From Pythium myriotylum (lineage: Eukaryota > Oomycota > Peronosporomycetes > Pythiales > Pythiaceae): a DNA stretch of 64,000 bases. The DNA is taken from assembly GCA_023091665.1 (NCBI GenBank), contig JALJCQ010000028.1, positions 775,851 through 839,850 of the forward strand, read 5' to 3'. The position numbers and the translations under genes are program-made. The notes beneath the pieces were generated by a model, which saw only the letters and a list, made by a program, of their open reading frames with translations, was not told the DNA's origin and did no database searches. Positions 25,827 to 40,185 of the stretch are shown in pieces; positions within the stretch are counted from its first letter, which is position 1, and each line of letters begins with the position of its first letter.

Positions 25827-27654
25827 TGTTATGCGCCAGAGAGAGGCCTCAACCTCTCTGCTCGCTCTCGTGGATGCATGTGTTTCTTGTCCCCCCTGGC
25901 CCGCGCTACCACCAGAGGCCCTTTATGCTCTTTTATGCTACACTCTTTTAGACTCTTTTACGCTTCTTTACCATCTTCGATGCATCCGTTACCCCTCGCC
26001 TTCACCCCCACAGACACAGACACAGACACAGACGCAGACACAGACACAGACACAGACACAGACACAGACACAGACTCCGGTAGCGCACTCCGACATGCCT
26101 CCGCCATGGTTGTCTTTGTCTTCCACTCAGTGCACAGCCGTTCCGCCACCCTTCACTGTGTCTTGCACAACGAGCCTGTTGACAATCAATACGAAAACCG
26201 AGGCCACAAAACGGAGACTACTCTGTCGAGAGTCTTCTCTCAACACCTGCTAGTGGTCCGACCGCTCACCTCACAGACTACACCGGCTGTAACATAGATC
26301 CTTGCGTTAAGCGTGTAGGGAGGTGGACGACGATTGACTCATCACATGTAAAATTGCCGCTGTTCTTGGCTTCGTTGGCGTTGATGCAGTGTCATTGTCG
26401 CGACTCGCGCTCTGTGTCGATCTCATGAACACGAAATGAAACGTCTGAGAGACAGGTTGCGCAGTCTTACCTGCACTCCTCACGTCTTCTCTGCTCGCCC
26501 GTCCGTTGTCTCATGGGAGCTGGAATGGGTGCGCCTTGGACTTTGTATAGCGCTCCAACGTCGTGAATGTGTAGCTCAAGCCCCCTATCTACCTGCTTGC
26601 TTTGAGGGTGTCGCGCGTGTTGCAAGTCGGTGGGGCGGTTCTATGGTTCCTAGCACTGTTTTTTGTTTGTTTGTTTGTTTTTGGTTTTGGTTTTGGTTTC
26701 ATTCATGCGTTCTTTTCTTTTCTGCTCCTTCTTCTCCATTTTTTATAGTCAAATCTCGGGGACAGGCACCGATAACCCTAGAGAGGAGAAGCTTCCGCAT
26801 GGGCAGCCCGTTTACGCTCGGGCGATGGACTCTAGTCTGGCAAGATAACAGAGACGCGGGAAAGGCGAACACATTTCCCGTCAACACACTGACACCGTGC
26901 CGTGTAAAACTTTTCAACCCGAGTTCCCGGATGAACGAAGGACGCAATTTCCACATTCGCCTAGTCCTCCACCGTTCTGTACCGTCCTGCACCGCTCTTC
27001 GCGCTGTAGGTGGATCGTTGGGCGTTGGGATGTCGTCGATTGGGTCGATTGGGTCGATTGGGTCGATTGGGTCGATTGGGTCGATTGGGTCGATTGGGTC
27101 GATTGGGTCCCCTGTCGACACCGCAGATATCATCTACAAGGTAGAGGACAACCTTCTGTGTGTGTCCGACCAGACGCTGGATCGTTTGTGGCTCGTGGTA
27201 CCAGAGGGTAATCAAACGGCCGTCTGGTCTCCCTGTGTGGTGAGCGCATGTTTCTCCCCCGCAAGGAACGCGATCGACGCTGCTGTCATCCTGATCTTAT
27301 TCTACACGATGTTGAAGCTAATCCTGGTGGTCAGTATGAGGGCTGTTTTTCGTTCCTTTTCTACTATAATGTCGACGGGACGCCATTTCTGACTCGGGTG
27401 GATCTTGATTGCCCTGCCGATCATAGCCACCCGTAGAAAGCATCTGCACTGCATCTGTACTGCAGAATCAGAATCCAAGACGTCGCCTGTTCCACCACAC
27501 CTCTCTTACTGCATGCCTCTCTGCAGCCTTGGCGCCGTGCCATGGCGGTCGAAAACGCAGGCTGTGTGGCAAGACGGAAGGCTCTGTTTTCATTCCTGGC
27601 GCACGATTCGATTTGATAGGGTGCGTGTGTGAGCGCGCGCGGAGGAGAGAGAGA

Positions 27655-27703
<49 letters not shown>

Positions 27704-27777
27704 TGGAAGGGTCGAAGGATGGATGGCGGTTAGGGTTAAGGTTGTGTTGGGTTTGTGTTGCAGGGCGAATCTTTTGT

Positions 27778-27861
27778 GGTATCTTGCCCGAGTGGTCTAA
27801 GGGGGCGGACTTAAGATCCGCTAGACGTTCGTCTGCGTGGGTTCAAACCCCACAGGTACCA
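27778..27861 (+). tRNA. tRNA-Leu(UAA), unit 13
   Basis: Full gene. Unit 26,436-28,470 (2,035 bp) has 8 nine-mers and 11 six-mers. Counterpart of the copy at 3,235, including its trailer variant. Confidence 0.97.
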
Positions 27862-29698
27862 TGTTATGCGCCAGAGAGAGGCCTCAACCTCTCTGCTCGC
27901 TCTCGTGGATGCATGTGTTTCTTGTCCCCCCTGGCCCGCGCTACCACCAGAGGCCCTTTATGCTCTTTTATACTACACTCTTTTAGACTCTTTTACGCTT
28001 CTTTACCATCTTCGATGCATCCGTTACCCCTCGCCTTCACCCCCACAGACACAGACACAGACACAGACGCAGACACAGACACAGACACAGACACAGACAC
28101 AGACACAGACTCCGGTAGCGCACTCCGACATGCCTCCGCCATGGTTGTCTTTGTCTTCCACTCAGTGCACAGCCGTTCCGCCACCCTTCACTGTGTCTTG
28201 CACAACGAGCCTGTTGACAATCAATACGAAAACCGAGGCCACAAAACGGAGACTACTCTGTCGAGAGTCTTCTCTCAACACCTGCTAGTGGTCCGACCGC
28301 TCACCTCACAGACTACACCGGCTGTAACATAGATCCTTGCGTTAAGCGTGTAGGGAGGTGGACGACGATTGACTCATCACATGTAAAATTGCCGCTGTTC
28401 TTGGCTTCGTTGGCGTTGATGCAGTGTCATTGTCGCGACTCGCGCTCTGTGTCGATCTCATGAACACGAAATGAAACGTCTGAGAGACAGGTTGCGCAGT
28501 CTTACCTGCACTCCTCACGTCTTCTCTGCTCGCCCGTCCGTTGTCTCATGGGAGCTGGAATGGGTGCGCCTTGGACTTTGTATAGCGCTCCAACGTCGTG
28601 AATGTGTAGCTCAAGCCCCCTATCTACCTGCTTGCTTTGAGGGTGTCGCGCGTGTTGCAAGTCGGTGGGGCGGTTCTATGGTTCCTAGCACTGTTTTTTG
28701 TTTGTTTGTTTGTTTTTGGTTTTGGTTTTGGTTTCATTCATGCGTTCTTTTCTTTTCTGCTCCTTCTTCTCCATTTTTTATAGTCAAATCTCGGGGACAG
28801 GCACCGATAACCCTAGAGAGGAGAAGCTTCCGCATGGGCAGCCCGTTTACGCTCGGGCGATGGACTCTAGTCTGGCAAGATAACAGAGACGCGGGAAAGG
28901 CGAACACATTTCCCGTCAACACACTGACACCGTGCCGTGTAAAACTTTTCAACCCGAGTTCCCGGATGAACGAAGGACGCAATTTCCACATTCGCCTAGT
29001 CCTCCACCGTTCTGTACCGTCCTGCACCGCTCTTCGCGCTGTAGGTGGATCGTTGGGCGTTGGGATGTCGTCGATTGGGTCGATTGGGTCGATTGGGTCG
29101 ATTGGGTCGATTGGGTCGATTGGGTCGATTGGGTCGATTGGGTCGATTGGGTCCCCTGTCGACACCGCAGATATCATCTACAAGGTAGAGGACAACCTTC
29201 TGTGTGTGTCCGACCAGACGCTGGATCGTTTGTGGCTCGTGGTACCAGAGGGTAATCAAACGGCCGTCTGGTCTCCCTGTGTGGTGAGCGCATGTTTCTC
29301 CCCCGCAAGGAACGCGATCGACGCTGCTGTCATCCTGATCTTATTCTACACGATGTTGAAGCTAATCCTGGTGGTCAGTATGAGGGCTGTTTTTCGTTCC
29401 TTTTCTACTATAATGTCGACGGGACGCCATTTCTGACTCGGATGGATCTTGATTGCCCTGCCGATCATAGCCACCCGTAGAAAGCATCTGCACTGCATCT
29501 GTACTGCAGAATCAGAATCCAAGACGTCGCCTGTTCCACCACACCTCTCTTACTGCATGCCTCTCTGCAGCCTTGGCGCCGTGCCATGGCGGTCGAAAAC
29601 GCAGGCTGTGTGGCAAGACGGAAGGCTCTGTTTTCATTCCTGGCGCACGATTCGATTTGATAGGGTGCGTGTGTGAGCGCGCGCGGAGGAGAGAGAGA

Positions 29699-29759
<61 letters not shown>

Positions 29760-29829
29760 AGGGTCGAAGGATGGATGGCGGTTAGGGTTAAGGTTGTGTT
29801 GGGTTTGTGTTGCAGGGCGAATCTTTTGT

Positions 29830-29913
29830 GGTATCTTGCCCGAGTGGTCTAAGGGGGCGGACTTAAGATCCGCTAGACGTTCGTCTGCGTGGGTTCAAAC
29901 CCCACAGGTACCA
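29830..29913 (+). tRNA. tRNA-Leu(UAA), unit 14
   Basis: Full gene. Unit 28,471-30,522 (2,052 bp) has 9 nine-mers and 11 six-mers. Counterpart of the copy at 5,287. Confidence 0.97.
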
Positions 29914-31863
29914 TGTTATGCGCCAGAGAGAGGCCTCAACCTCTCTGCTCGCTCTCGTGGATGCATGTGTTTCTTGTCCCCCCTGGCCCGCGCTACCACC
30001 AGAGGCCCTTTATGCTCTTTTATGCTACACTCTTTTAGACTCTTTTACGCTTCTTTACCATCTTCGATGCATCCGTTACCCCTCGCCTTCACCCCCACAG
30101 ACACAGACACAGACACAGACGCAGACACAGACACAGACACAGACACAGACACAGACACAGACTCCGGTAGCGCACTCCGACATGCCTCCGCCATGGTTGT
30201 CTTTGTCTTCCACTCAGTGCACAGCCGTTCCGCCACCCTTCACTGTGTCTTGCACAACGAGCCTGTTGACAATCAATACGAAAACCGAGGCCACAAAACG
30301 GAGACTACTCTGTCGAGAGTCTTCTCTCAACACCTGCTAGTGGTCCGACCGCTCACCTCACAGACTACACCGGCTGTAACATAGATCCTTGCGTTAAGCG
30401 TGTAGGGAGGTGGACGACGATTGACTCATCACATGTAAAATTGCCGCTGTTCTTGGCTTCGTTGGCGTTGATGCAGTGTCATTGTCGCGACTCGCGCTCT
30501 GTGTCGATCTCATGAACACGAAATGAAACGTCTGAGAGACAGGTTGCGCAGTCTTACCTGCACTCCTCACGTCTTCTCTGCTCGCCCGTCCGTTGTCTCA
30601 TGGGAGCTGGAATGGGTGCGCCTTGGACTTTGTATAGCGCTCCAACGTCGTGAATGTGTAGCTCAAGCCCCCTATCTACCTGCTTGCTTTGAGGGTGTCG
30701 CGCGTGTTGCAAGTCGGTGGGGCGGTTCTATGGTTCCTAGCACTGTTTTTTGTTTGTTTGTTTGTTTTTGGTTTTGGTTTTGGTTTCATTCATGCGTTCT
30801 TTTCTTTTCTGCTCCTTCTTCTCCATTTTTTATAGTCAAATCTCGGGGACAGGCACCGATAACCCTAGAGAGGAGAAGCTTCCGCATGGGCAGCCCGTTT
30901 ACGCTCGGGCGATGGACTCTAGTCTGGCAAGATAACAGAGACGCGGGAAAGGCGAACACATTTCCCGTCAACACACTGACACCGTGCCGTGTAAAACTTT
31001 TCAACCCGAGTTCCCGGATGAACGAAGGACGCAATTTCCACATTCGCCTAGTCCTCCACCGTTCTGTACCGTCCTGCACCGCTCTTCGCGCTGTAGGTGG
31101 ATCGTTGGGCGTTGGGATGTCGTCGATTGGGTCGATTGGGTCGATTGGGTCGATTGGGTCGATTGGGTCGATTGGGTCGATTGGGTCGATTGGGTCCCCT
31201 GTCGACACCGCAGATATCATCTACAAGGTAGAGGACAACCTTCTGTGTGTGTCCGACCAGACGCTGGATCGTTTGTGGCTCGTGGTACCAGAGGGTAATC
31301 AAACGGCCGTCTGGTCTCCCTGTGTGGTGAGCGCATGTTTCTCCCCCGCAAGGAACGCGATCGACGCTGCTGTCATCCTGATCTTATTCTACACGATGTT
31401 GAAGCTAATCCTGGTGGTCAGTATGAGGGCTGTTTTTCGTTCCTTTTCTACTATAATGTCGACGGGACGCCATTTCTGACTCGGGTGGATCTTGATTGCC
31501 TGCCGATCATAGCCACCCGTAGAAAGCATCTGCACTGCATCTGTACTGCAGAATCAGAATCCAAGACGTCGCCTGTTCCACCACACCTCTCTTACTGCAT
31601 GCCTCTCTGCAGCCTTGGCGCCGTGCCATGCCGGTCGAAAACGCAGGCTGTGTGGCAAGACGGAAGGCTCTGTTTTCATTCCTGGCGCACGATTCGATTT
31701 GATAGGGTGCGTGTGTGAGCGCGCGCGGAGGAGAGAGAGATGTGTGTGAGGGAGAGAGAGAGAGAGAGGGGGAGAGAGAGAGGGAGAGATGGAAGGGTCG
31801 AAGGATGGATGGCGGTTAGGGTTAAGGTTGTGTTGGGTTTGTGTTGCAGGGCGAATCTTTTGT

Positions 31864-31947
31864 GGTATCTTGCCCGAGTGGTCTAAGGGGGCGGACTTAA
31901 GATCCGCTAGACGTTCGTCTGCGTGGGTTCAAACCCCACAGGTACCA
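31864..31947 (+). tRNA. tRNA-Leu(UAA), unit 15
   Basis: Full gene. Unit 30,523-32,556 (2,034 bp) has 8 nine-mers and 11 six-mers. It has the shortest GA tract of the array, interrupted by a G5 run, and the one-C deletion. Confidence 0.97.
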
Positions 31948-33774
31948 TGTTATGCGCCAGAGAGAGGCCTCAACCTCTCTGCTCGCTCTCGTGGATGCAT
32001 GTGTTTCTTGTCCCCCCTGGCCCGCGCTACCACCAGAGGCCCTTTATGCTCTTTTATGCTACACTCTTTTAGACTCTTTTACGCTTCTTTACCATCTTCG
32101 ATGCATCCGTTACCCCTCGCCTTCACCCCCACAGACACAGACACAGACACAGACGCAGACACAGACACAGACACAGACACAGACACAGACACAGACTCCG
32201 GTAGCGCACTCCGACATGCCTCCGCCATGGTTGTCTTTGTCTTCCACTCAGTGCACAGCCGTTCCGCCACCCTTCACTGTGTCTTGCACAACGAGCCTGT
32301 TGACAATCAATACGAAAACCGAGGCCACAAAACGGAGACTACTCTGTCGAGAGTCTTCTCTCAACACCTGCTAGTGGTCCGACCGCTCACCTCACAGACT
32401 ACACCGGCTGTAACATAGATCCTTGCGTTAAGCGTGTAGGGAGGTGGACGACGATTGACTCATCACATGTAAAATTGCCGCTGTTCTTGGCTTCGTTGGC
32501 GTTGATGCAGTGTCATTGTCGCGACTCGCGCTCTGTGTCGATCTCATGAACACGAAATGAAACGTCTGAGAGACAGGTTGCGCAGTCTTACCTGCACTCC
32601 TCACGTCTTCTCTGCTCGCCCGTCCGTTGTCTCATGGGAGCTGGAATGGGTGCGCCTTGGACTTTGTATAGCGCTCCAACGTCGTGAATGTGTAGCTCAA
32701 GCCCCCTATCTACCTGCTTGCTTTGAGGGTGTCGCGCGTGTTGCAAGTCGGTGGGGCGGTTCTATGGTTCCTAGCACTGTTTTTTGTTTGTTTGTTTGTT
32801 TTTGGTTTTGGTTTTGGTTTCATTCATGCGTTCTTTTCTTTTCTGCTCCTTCTTCTCCATTTTTTATAGTCAAATCTCGGGGACAGGCACCGATAACCCT
32901 AGAGAGGAGAAGCTTCCGCATGGGCAGCCCGTTTACGCTCGGGCGATGGACTCTAGTCTGGCAAGATAACAGAGACGCGGGAAAGGCGAACACATTTCCC
33001 GTCAACACACTGACACCGTGCCGTGTAAAACTTTTCAACCCGAGTTCCCGGATGAACGAAGGACGCAATTTCCACATTCGCCTAGTCCTCCACCGTTCTG
33101 TACCGTCCTGCACCGCTCTTCGCGCTGTAGGTGGATCGTTGGGCGTTGGGATGTCGTCGATTGGGTCGATTGGGTCGATTGGGTCGATTGGGTCGATTGG
33201 GTCGATTGGGTCGATTGGGTCGATTGGGTCCCCTGTCGACACCGCAGATATCATCTACAAGGTAGAGGACAACCTTCTGTGTGTGTCCGACCAGACGCTG
33301 GATCGTTTGTGGCTCGTGGTACCAGAGGGTAATCAAACGGCCGTCTGGTCTCCCTGTGTGGTGAGCGCATGTTTCTCCCCCGCAAGGAACGCGATCGACG
33401 CTGCTGTCATCCTGATCTTATTCTACACGATGTTGAAGCTAATCCTGGTGGTCAGTATGAGGGCTGTTTTTCGTTCCTTTTCTACTATAATGTCGACGGG
33501 ACGCCATTTCTGACTCGGGTGGATCTTGATTGCCTGCCGATCATAGCCACCCGTAGAAAGCATCTGCACTGCATCTGTACTGCAGAATCAGAATCCAAGA
33601 CGTCGCCTGTTCCACCACACCTCTCTTACTGCATGCCTCTCTGCAGCCTTGGCGCCGTGCCATGCCGGTCGAAAACGCAGGCTGTGTGGCAAGACGGAAG
33701 GCTCTGTTTTCATTCCTGGCGCACGATTCGATTTGATAGGGTGCGTGTGTGAGCGCGCGCGGAGGAGAGAGAGA

Positions 33775-33822
<48 letters not shown>

Positions 33823-33915
33823 AGAGAGAGAGGGAGAGAGATGGAAGGGTCGAAGGATGGATGGCGGTTAGGGTTAAGGTTGTGTTGGGTTTGTGTTGCA
33901 GGGCGAATCTTTTGT

Positions 33916-33999
33916 GGTATCTTGCCCGAGTGGTCTAAGGGGGCGGACTTAAGATCCGCTAGACGTTCGTCTGCGTGGGTTCAAACCCCACAGGTACCA
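33916..33999 (+). tRNA. tRNA-Leu(UAA), unit 16
   Basis: Full gene. Unit 32,557-34,602 (2,046 bp) has 8 nine-mers and 10 six-mers, a GA tract with GGG interruptions, and the C deletion. Confidence 0.97.
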
Positions 34000-35820
34000 T
34001 GTTATGCGCCAGAGAGAGGCCTCAACCTCTCTGCTCGCTCTCGTGGATGCATGTGTTTCTTGTCCCCCCTGGCCCGCGCTACCACCAGAGGCCCTTTATG
34101 CTCTTTTATGCTACACTCTTTTAGACTCTTTTACGCTTCTTTACCATCTTCGATGCATCCGTTACCCCTCGCCTTCACCCCCACAGACACAGACACAGAC
34201 GCAGACACAGACACAGACACAGACACAGACACAGACACAGACTCCGGTAGCGCACTCCGACATGCCTCCGCCATGGTTGTCTTTGTCTTCCACTCAGTGC
34301 ACAGCCGTTCCGCCACCCTTCACTGTGTCTTGCACAACGAGCCTGTTGACAATCAATACGAAAACCGAGGCCACAAAACGGAGACTACTCTGTCGAGAGT
34401 CTTCTCTCAACACCTGCTAGTGGTCCGACCGCTCACCTCACAGACTACACCGGCTGTAACATAGATCCTTGCGTTAAGCGTGTAGGGAGGTGGACGACGA
34501 TTGACTCATCACATGTAAAATTGCCGCTGTTCTTGGCTTCGTTGGCGTTGATGCAGTGTCATTGTCGCGACTCGCGCTCTGTGTCGATCTCATGAACACG
34601 AAATGAAACGTCTGAGAGACAGGTTGCGCAGTCTTACCTGCACTCCTCACGTCTTCTCTGCTCGCCCGTCCGTTGTCTCATGGGAGCTGGAATGGGTGCG
34701 CCTTGGACTTTGTATAGCGCTCCAACGTCGTGAATGTGTAGCTCAAGCCCCCTATCTACCTGCTTGCTTTGAGGGTGTCGCGCGTGTTGCAAGTCGGTGG
34801 GGCGGTTCTATGGTTCCTAGCACTGTTTTTTGTTTGTTTGTTTGTTTTTGGTTTTGGTTTTGGTTTCATTCATGCGTTCTTTTCTTTTCTGCTCCTTCTT
34901 CTCCATTTTTTATAGTCAAATCTCGGGGACAGGCACCGATAACCCTAGAGAGGAGAAGCTTCCGCATGGGCAGCCCGTTTACGCTCGGGCGATGGACTCT
35001 AGTCTGGCAAGATAACAGAGACGCGGGAAAGGCGAACACATTTCCCGTCAACACACTGACACCGTGCCGTGTAAAACTTTTCAACCCGAGTTCCCGGATG
35101 AACGAAGGACGCAATTTCCACATTCGCCTAGTCCTCCACCGTTCTGTACCGTCCTGCACCGCTCTTCGCGCTGTAGGTGGATCGTTGGGCGTTGGGATGT
35201 CGTCGATTGGGTCGATTGGGTCGATTGGGTCGATTGGGTCGATTGGGTCGATTGGGTCGATTGGGTCGATTGGGTCCCCTGTCGACACCGCAGATATCAT
35301 CTACAAGGTAGAGGACAACCTTCTGTGTGTGTCCGACCAGACGCTGGATCGTTTGTGGCTCGTGGTACCAGAGGGTAATCAAACGGCCGTCTGGTCTCCC
35401 TGTGTGGTGAGCGCATGTTTCTCCCCCGCAAGGAACGCGATCGACGCTGCTGTCATCCTGATCTTATTCTACACGATGTTGAAGCTAATCCTGGTGGTCA
35501 GTATGAGGGCTGTTTTTCGTTCCTTTTCTACTATAATGTCGACGGGACGCCATTTCTGACTCGGGTGGATCTTGATTGCCTGCCGATCATAGCCACCCGT
35601 AGAAAGCATCTGCACTGCATCTGTACTGCAGAATCAGAATCCAAGACGTCGCCTGTTCCACCACACCTCTCTTACTGCATGCCTCTCTGCAGCCTTGGCG
35701 CCGTGCCATGCCGGTCGAAAACGCAGGCTGTGTGGCAAAACGGAAGGCTCTGTTTTCATTCCTGGCGCACGATTCGATTTGATAGGGTGCGTGTGTGAGC
35801 GCGCGCGGAGGAGAGAGAGA

Positions 35821-35903
<83 letters not shown>

Positions 35904-35987
35904 GGGAGAGAGATGGAAGGGTCGAAGGATGGATGGCGGTTAGGGTTAAGGTTGTGTTGGGTTTGTGTTGCAGGGCGAATCTTTTGT

Positions 35988-36071
35988 GGTATCTTGCCCG
36001 AGTGGTCTAAGGGGGCGGACTTAAGATCCGCTAGACGTTCGTCTGCGTGGGTTCAAACCCCACAGGTACCA
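35988..36071 (+). tRNA. tRNA-Leu(UAA), unit 17
   Basis: Full gene. Unit 34,603-36,668 (2,066 bp) has 8 nine-mers and 9 six-mers, with a very long GA tract (about 35,832-35,912). Confidence 0.97.
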
Positions 36072-37887
36072 TGTTATGCGCCAGAGAGAGGCCTCAACCT
36101 CTCTGCTCGCTCTCGTGGATGCATGTGTTTCTTGTCCCCCCTGGCCCGCGCTACCACCAGAGGCCCTTTATGCTCTTTTATGCTACACTCTTTTAGACTC
36201 TTTTACGCTTCTTTACCATCTTCGATGCATCCGTTACCCCTCGCCTTCACCCCCACAGACACAGACACAGACGCAGACACAGACACAGACACAGACACAG
36301 ACACAGACTCCGGTAGCGCACTCCGACATGCCTCCGCCATGGTTGTCTTTGTCTTCCACTCAGTGCACAGCCGTTCCGCCACCCTTCACTGTGTCTTGCA
36401 CAACGAGCCTGTTGACAATCAATACGAAAACCGAGGCCACAAAACGGAGACTACTCTGTCGAGAGTCTTCTCTCAACACCTGCTAGTGGTCCGACCGCTC
36501 ACCTCACAGACTACACCGGCTGTAACATAGATCCTTGCGTTAAGCGTGTAGGGAGGTGGACGACGATTGACTCATCACATGTAAAATTGCCGCTGTTCTT
36601 GGCTTCGTTGGCGTTGATGCAGTGTCATTGTCGCGACTCGCGCTCTGTGTCGATCTCATGAACACGAAATGAAACGTCTGAGAGACAGGTTGCGCAGTCT
36701 TACCTGCACTCCTCACGTCTTCTCTGCTCGCCCGTCCGTTGTCTCATGGGAGCTGGAATGGGTGCGCCTTGGACTTTGTATAGCGCTCCAACGTCGTGAA
36801 TGTGTAGCTCAAGCCCCCTATCTACCTGCTTGCTTTGAGGGTGTCGCGCGTGTTGCAAGTCGGTGGGGCGGTTCTATGGTTCCTAGCACTGTTTTTTGTT
36901 TGTTTGTTTGTTTTTGGTTTTGGTTTTGGTTTCATTCATGCGTTCTTTTCTTTTCTGCTCCTTCTTCTCCATTTTTTATAGTCAAATCTCGGGGACAGGC
37001 ACCGATAACCCTAGAGAGGAGAAGCTTCCGCATGGGCAGCCCGTTTACGCTCGGGCGATGGACTCTAGTCTGGCAAGATAACAGAGACGCGGGAAAGGCG
37101 AACACATTTCCCGTCAACACACTGACACCGTGCCGTGTAAAACTTTTCAACCCGAGTTCCCGGATGAACGAAGGACGCAATTTCCACATTCGCCTAGTCC
37201 TCCACCGTTCTGTACCGTCCTGCACCGCTCTTCGCGCTGTAGGTGGATCGTTGGGCGTTGGGATGTCGTCGATTGGGTCGATTGGGTCGATTGGGTCGAT
37301 TGGGTCGATTGGGTCGATTGGGTCGATTGGGTCGATTGGGTCCCCTGTCGACACCGCAGATATCATCTACAAGGTAGAGGACAACCTTCTGTGTGTGTCC
37401 GACCAGACGCTGGATCGTTTGTGGCTCGTGGTACCAGAGGGTAATCAAACGGCCGTCTGGTCTCCCTGTGTGGTGAGCGCATGTTTCTCCCCCGCAAGGA
37501 ACGCGATCGACGCTGCTGTCATCCTGATCTTATTCTACACGATGTTGAAGCTAATCCTGGTGGTCAGTATGAGGGCTGTTTTTCGTTCCTTTTCTACTAT
37601 AATGTCGACGGGACGCCATTTCTGACTCGGGTGGATCTTGATTGCCCTGCCGATCATAGCCACCCGTAGAAAGCATCTGCACTGCATCTGTACTGCAGAA
37701 TCAGAATCCAAGACGTCGCCTGTTCCACCACACCTCTCTTACTGCATGCCTCTCTGCAGCCTTGGCGCCGTGCCATGCCGGTCGAAAACGCAGGCTGTGT
37801 GGCAAAACGGAAGGCTCTGTTTTCATTCCTGGCGCACGATTCGATTTGATAGGGTGCGTGTGTGAGCGCGCGCGGAGGAGAGAGAGA

Positions 37888-37954
<67 letters not shown>

Positions 37955-38038
37955 GGGAGAGAGATGGAAGGGTCGAAGGATGGATGGCGGTTAGGGTTAA
38001 GGTTGTGTTGGGTTTGTGTTGCAGGGCGAATCTTTTGT

Positions 38039-38122
38039 GGTATCTTGCCCGAGTGGTCTAAGGGGGCGGACTTAAGATCCGCTAGACGTTCGTCTGCGTG
38101 GGTTCAAACCCCACAGGTACCA
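38039..38122 (+). tRNA. tRNA-Leu(UAA), unit 18
   Basis: Full gene. Unit 36,669-38,731 (2,063 bp) has 8 nine-mers and 11 six-mers; no C deletion. Confidence 0.97.
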
Positions 38123-39950
38123 TGTTATGCGCCAGAGAGAGGCCTCAACCTCTCTGCTCGCTCTCGTGGATGCATGTGTTTCTTGTCCCCCCTGGCCCGC
38201 GCTACCACCAGAGGCCCTTTATGCTCTTTTATGCTACACTCTTTTAGACTCTTTTACGCTTCTTTACCATCTTCGATGCATCCGTTACCCCTCGCCTTCA
38301 CCCCCACAGACACAGACACAGACACAGACGCAGACACAGACACAGACACAGACACAGACACAGACACAGACTCCGGTAGCGCACTCCGACATGCCTCCGC
38401 CATGGTTGTCTTTGTCTTCCACTCAGTGCACAGCCGTTCCGCCACCCTTCACTGTGTCTTGCACAACGAGCCTGTTGACAATCAATACGAAAACCGAGGC
38501 CACAAAACGGAGACTACTCTGTCGAGAGTCTTCTCTCAACACCTGCTAGTGGTCCGACCGCTCACCTCACAGACTACACCGGCTGTAACATAGATCCTTG
38601 CGTTAAGCGTGTAGGGAGGTGGACGACGATTGACTCATCACATGTAAAATTGCCGCTGTTCTTGGCTTCGTTGGCGTTGATGCAGTGTCATTGTCGCGAC
38701 TCGCGCTCTGTGTCGATCTCATGAACACGAAATGAAACGTCTGAGAGACAGGTTGCGCAGTCTTACCTGCACTCCTCACGTCTTCTCTGCTCGCCCGTCC
38801 GTTGTCTCATGGGAGCTGGAATGGGTGCGCCTTGGACTTTGTATAGCGCTCCAACGTCGTGAATGTGTAGCTCAAGCCCCCTATCTACCTGCTTGCTTTG
38901 AGGGTGTCGCGCGTGTTGCAAGTCGGTGGGGCGGTTCTATGGTTCCTAGCACTGTTTTTTGTTTGTTTGTTTGTTTTTGTTTTTGGTTTTGGTTTCATTC
39001 ATGCGTTCTTTTCTTTTCTGCTCCTTCTTTTCCATTTTTTATAGTCAAATCTCGGGGACAGGCACCGATAACCCTAGAGAGGAGAAGCTTCCGCATGGGC
39101 AGCCCGTTTACGCTCGGGCGATGGACTCTAGTCTGGCAAGATAACAGAGACGCGGGAAAGGCGAACACATTTCCCGTCAACACACTGACACCGTGCCGTG
39201 TAAAACTTTTCAACCCGAGTTCCCGGATGAACGAAGGACGCAATTTCCACATTCGCCTAGTCCTCCACCGTTCTGTACCGTCCTGCACCGCTCTTCGCGC
39301 TGTAGGTGGATCGTTGGGCGTTGGGATGTCGTCGATTGGGTCGATTGGGTCGATTGGGTCGATTGGGTCGATTGGGTCGATTGGGTCGATTGGGTCGATT
39401 GGGTCCCCTGTCGACACCGCAGATATCATCTACAAGGTAGAGGACAACCTTCTGTGTGTGTCCGACCAGACGCTGGATCGTTTGTGGCTCGTGGTACCAG
39501 AGGGTAATCAAACGGCCGTCTGGTCTCCCTGTGTGGTGAGCGCATGTTTCTCCCCCGCAAGGAACGCGATCGACGCTGCTGTCATCCTGATCTTATTCTA
39601 CACGATGTTGAAGCTAATCCTGGTGGTCAGTATGAGGGCTGTTTTTCGTTCCTTTTCTACTATAATGTCGACGGGACGCCATTTCTGACTCGGGTGGATC
39701 TTGATTGCCCTGCCGATCATAGCCACCCGTAGAAAGCATCTGCACTGCATCTGTACTGCAGAATCAGAATCCAAGACGTCGCCTGTTCCACCACACCTCT
39801 CTTACTGCATGCCTCTCTGCAGCCTTGGCGCCGTGCCATGCCGGTCGAAAACGCAGGCTGTGTGGCAAAACGGAAGGCTCTGTTTTCATTCCTGGCGCAC
39901 GATTCGATTTGATAGGGTGCGTGTGTGAGCGCGCGCGGAGGAGAGAGAGA

Positions 39951-40017
<67 letters not shown>

Positions 40018-40101
40018 GGGAGAGAGATGGAAGGGTCGAAGGATGGATGGCGGTTAGGGTTAAGGTTGTGTTGGGTTTGTGTTGCAGGGCGAATCTTTTG
40101 T

Positions 40102-40185
40102 GGTATCTTGCCCGAGTGGTCTAAGGGGGCGGACTTAAGATCCGCTAGACGTTCGTCTGCGTGGGTTCAAACCCCACAGGTACCA
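40102..40185 (+). tRNA. tRNA-Leu(UAA), unit 19
   Basis: Full gene. Unit 38,732-40,800 (2,069 bp) has 8 nine-mers and 12 six-mers, two of them GCAGAC. First unit with a G-to-T change in the TTTTGG patch (near 38,980), which persists through the unit at 49,172. Confidence 0.97.

Larger units (their letters stand above)
24544..31185 (+). repeat. Second copy of the ~6.6 kb multi-unit segment
   Basis: Partner of the segment at the left edge; see positions 1-6,642. It carries the same diagnostic variants, including the trailer G-to-A change also seen in the unit starting at 1,893 and the G-to-A change also at 4,899. It is bounded on the left by the last G-run unit (tRNA at 23,700) and on the right by a unit with a one-base C deletion. 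Confidence 0.85.
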
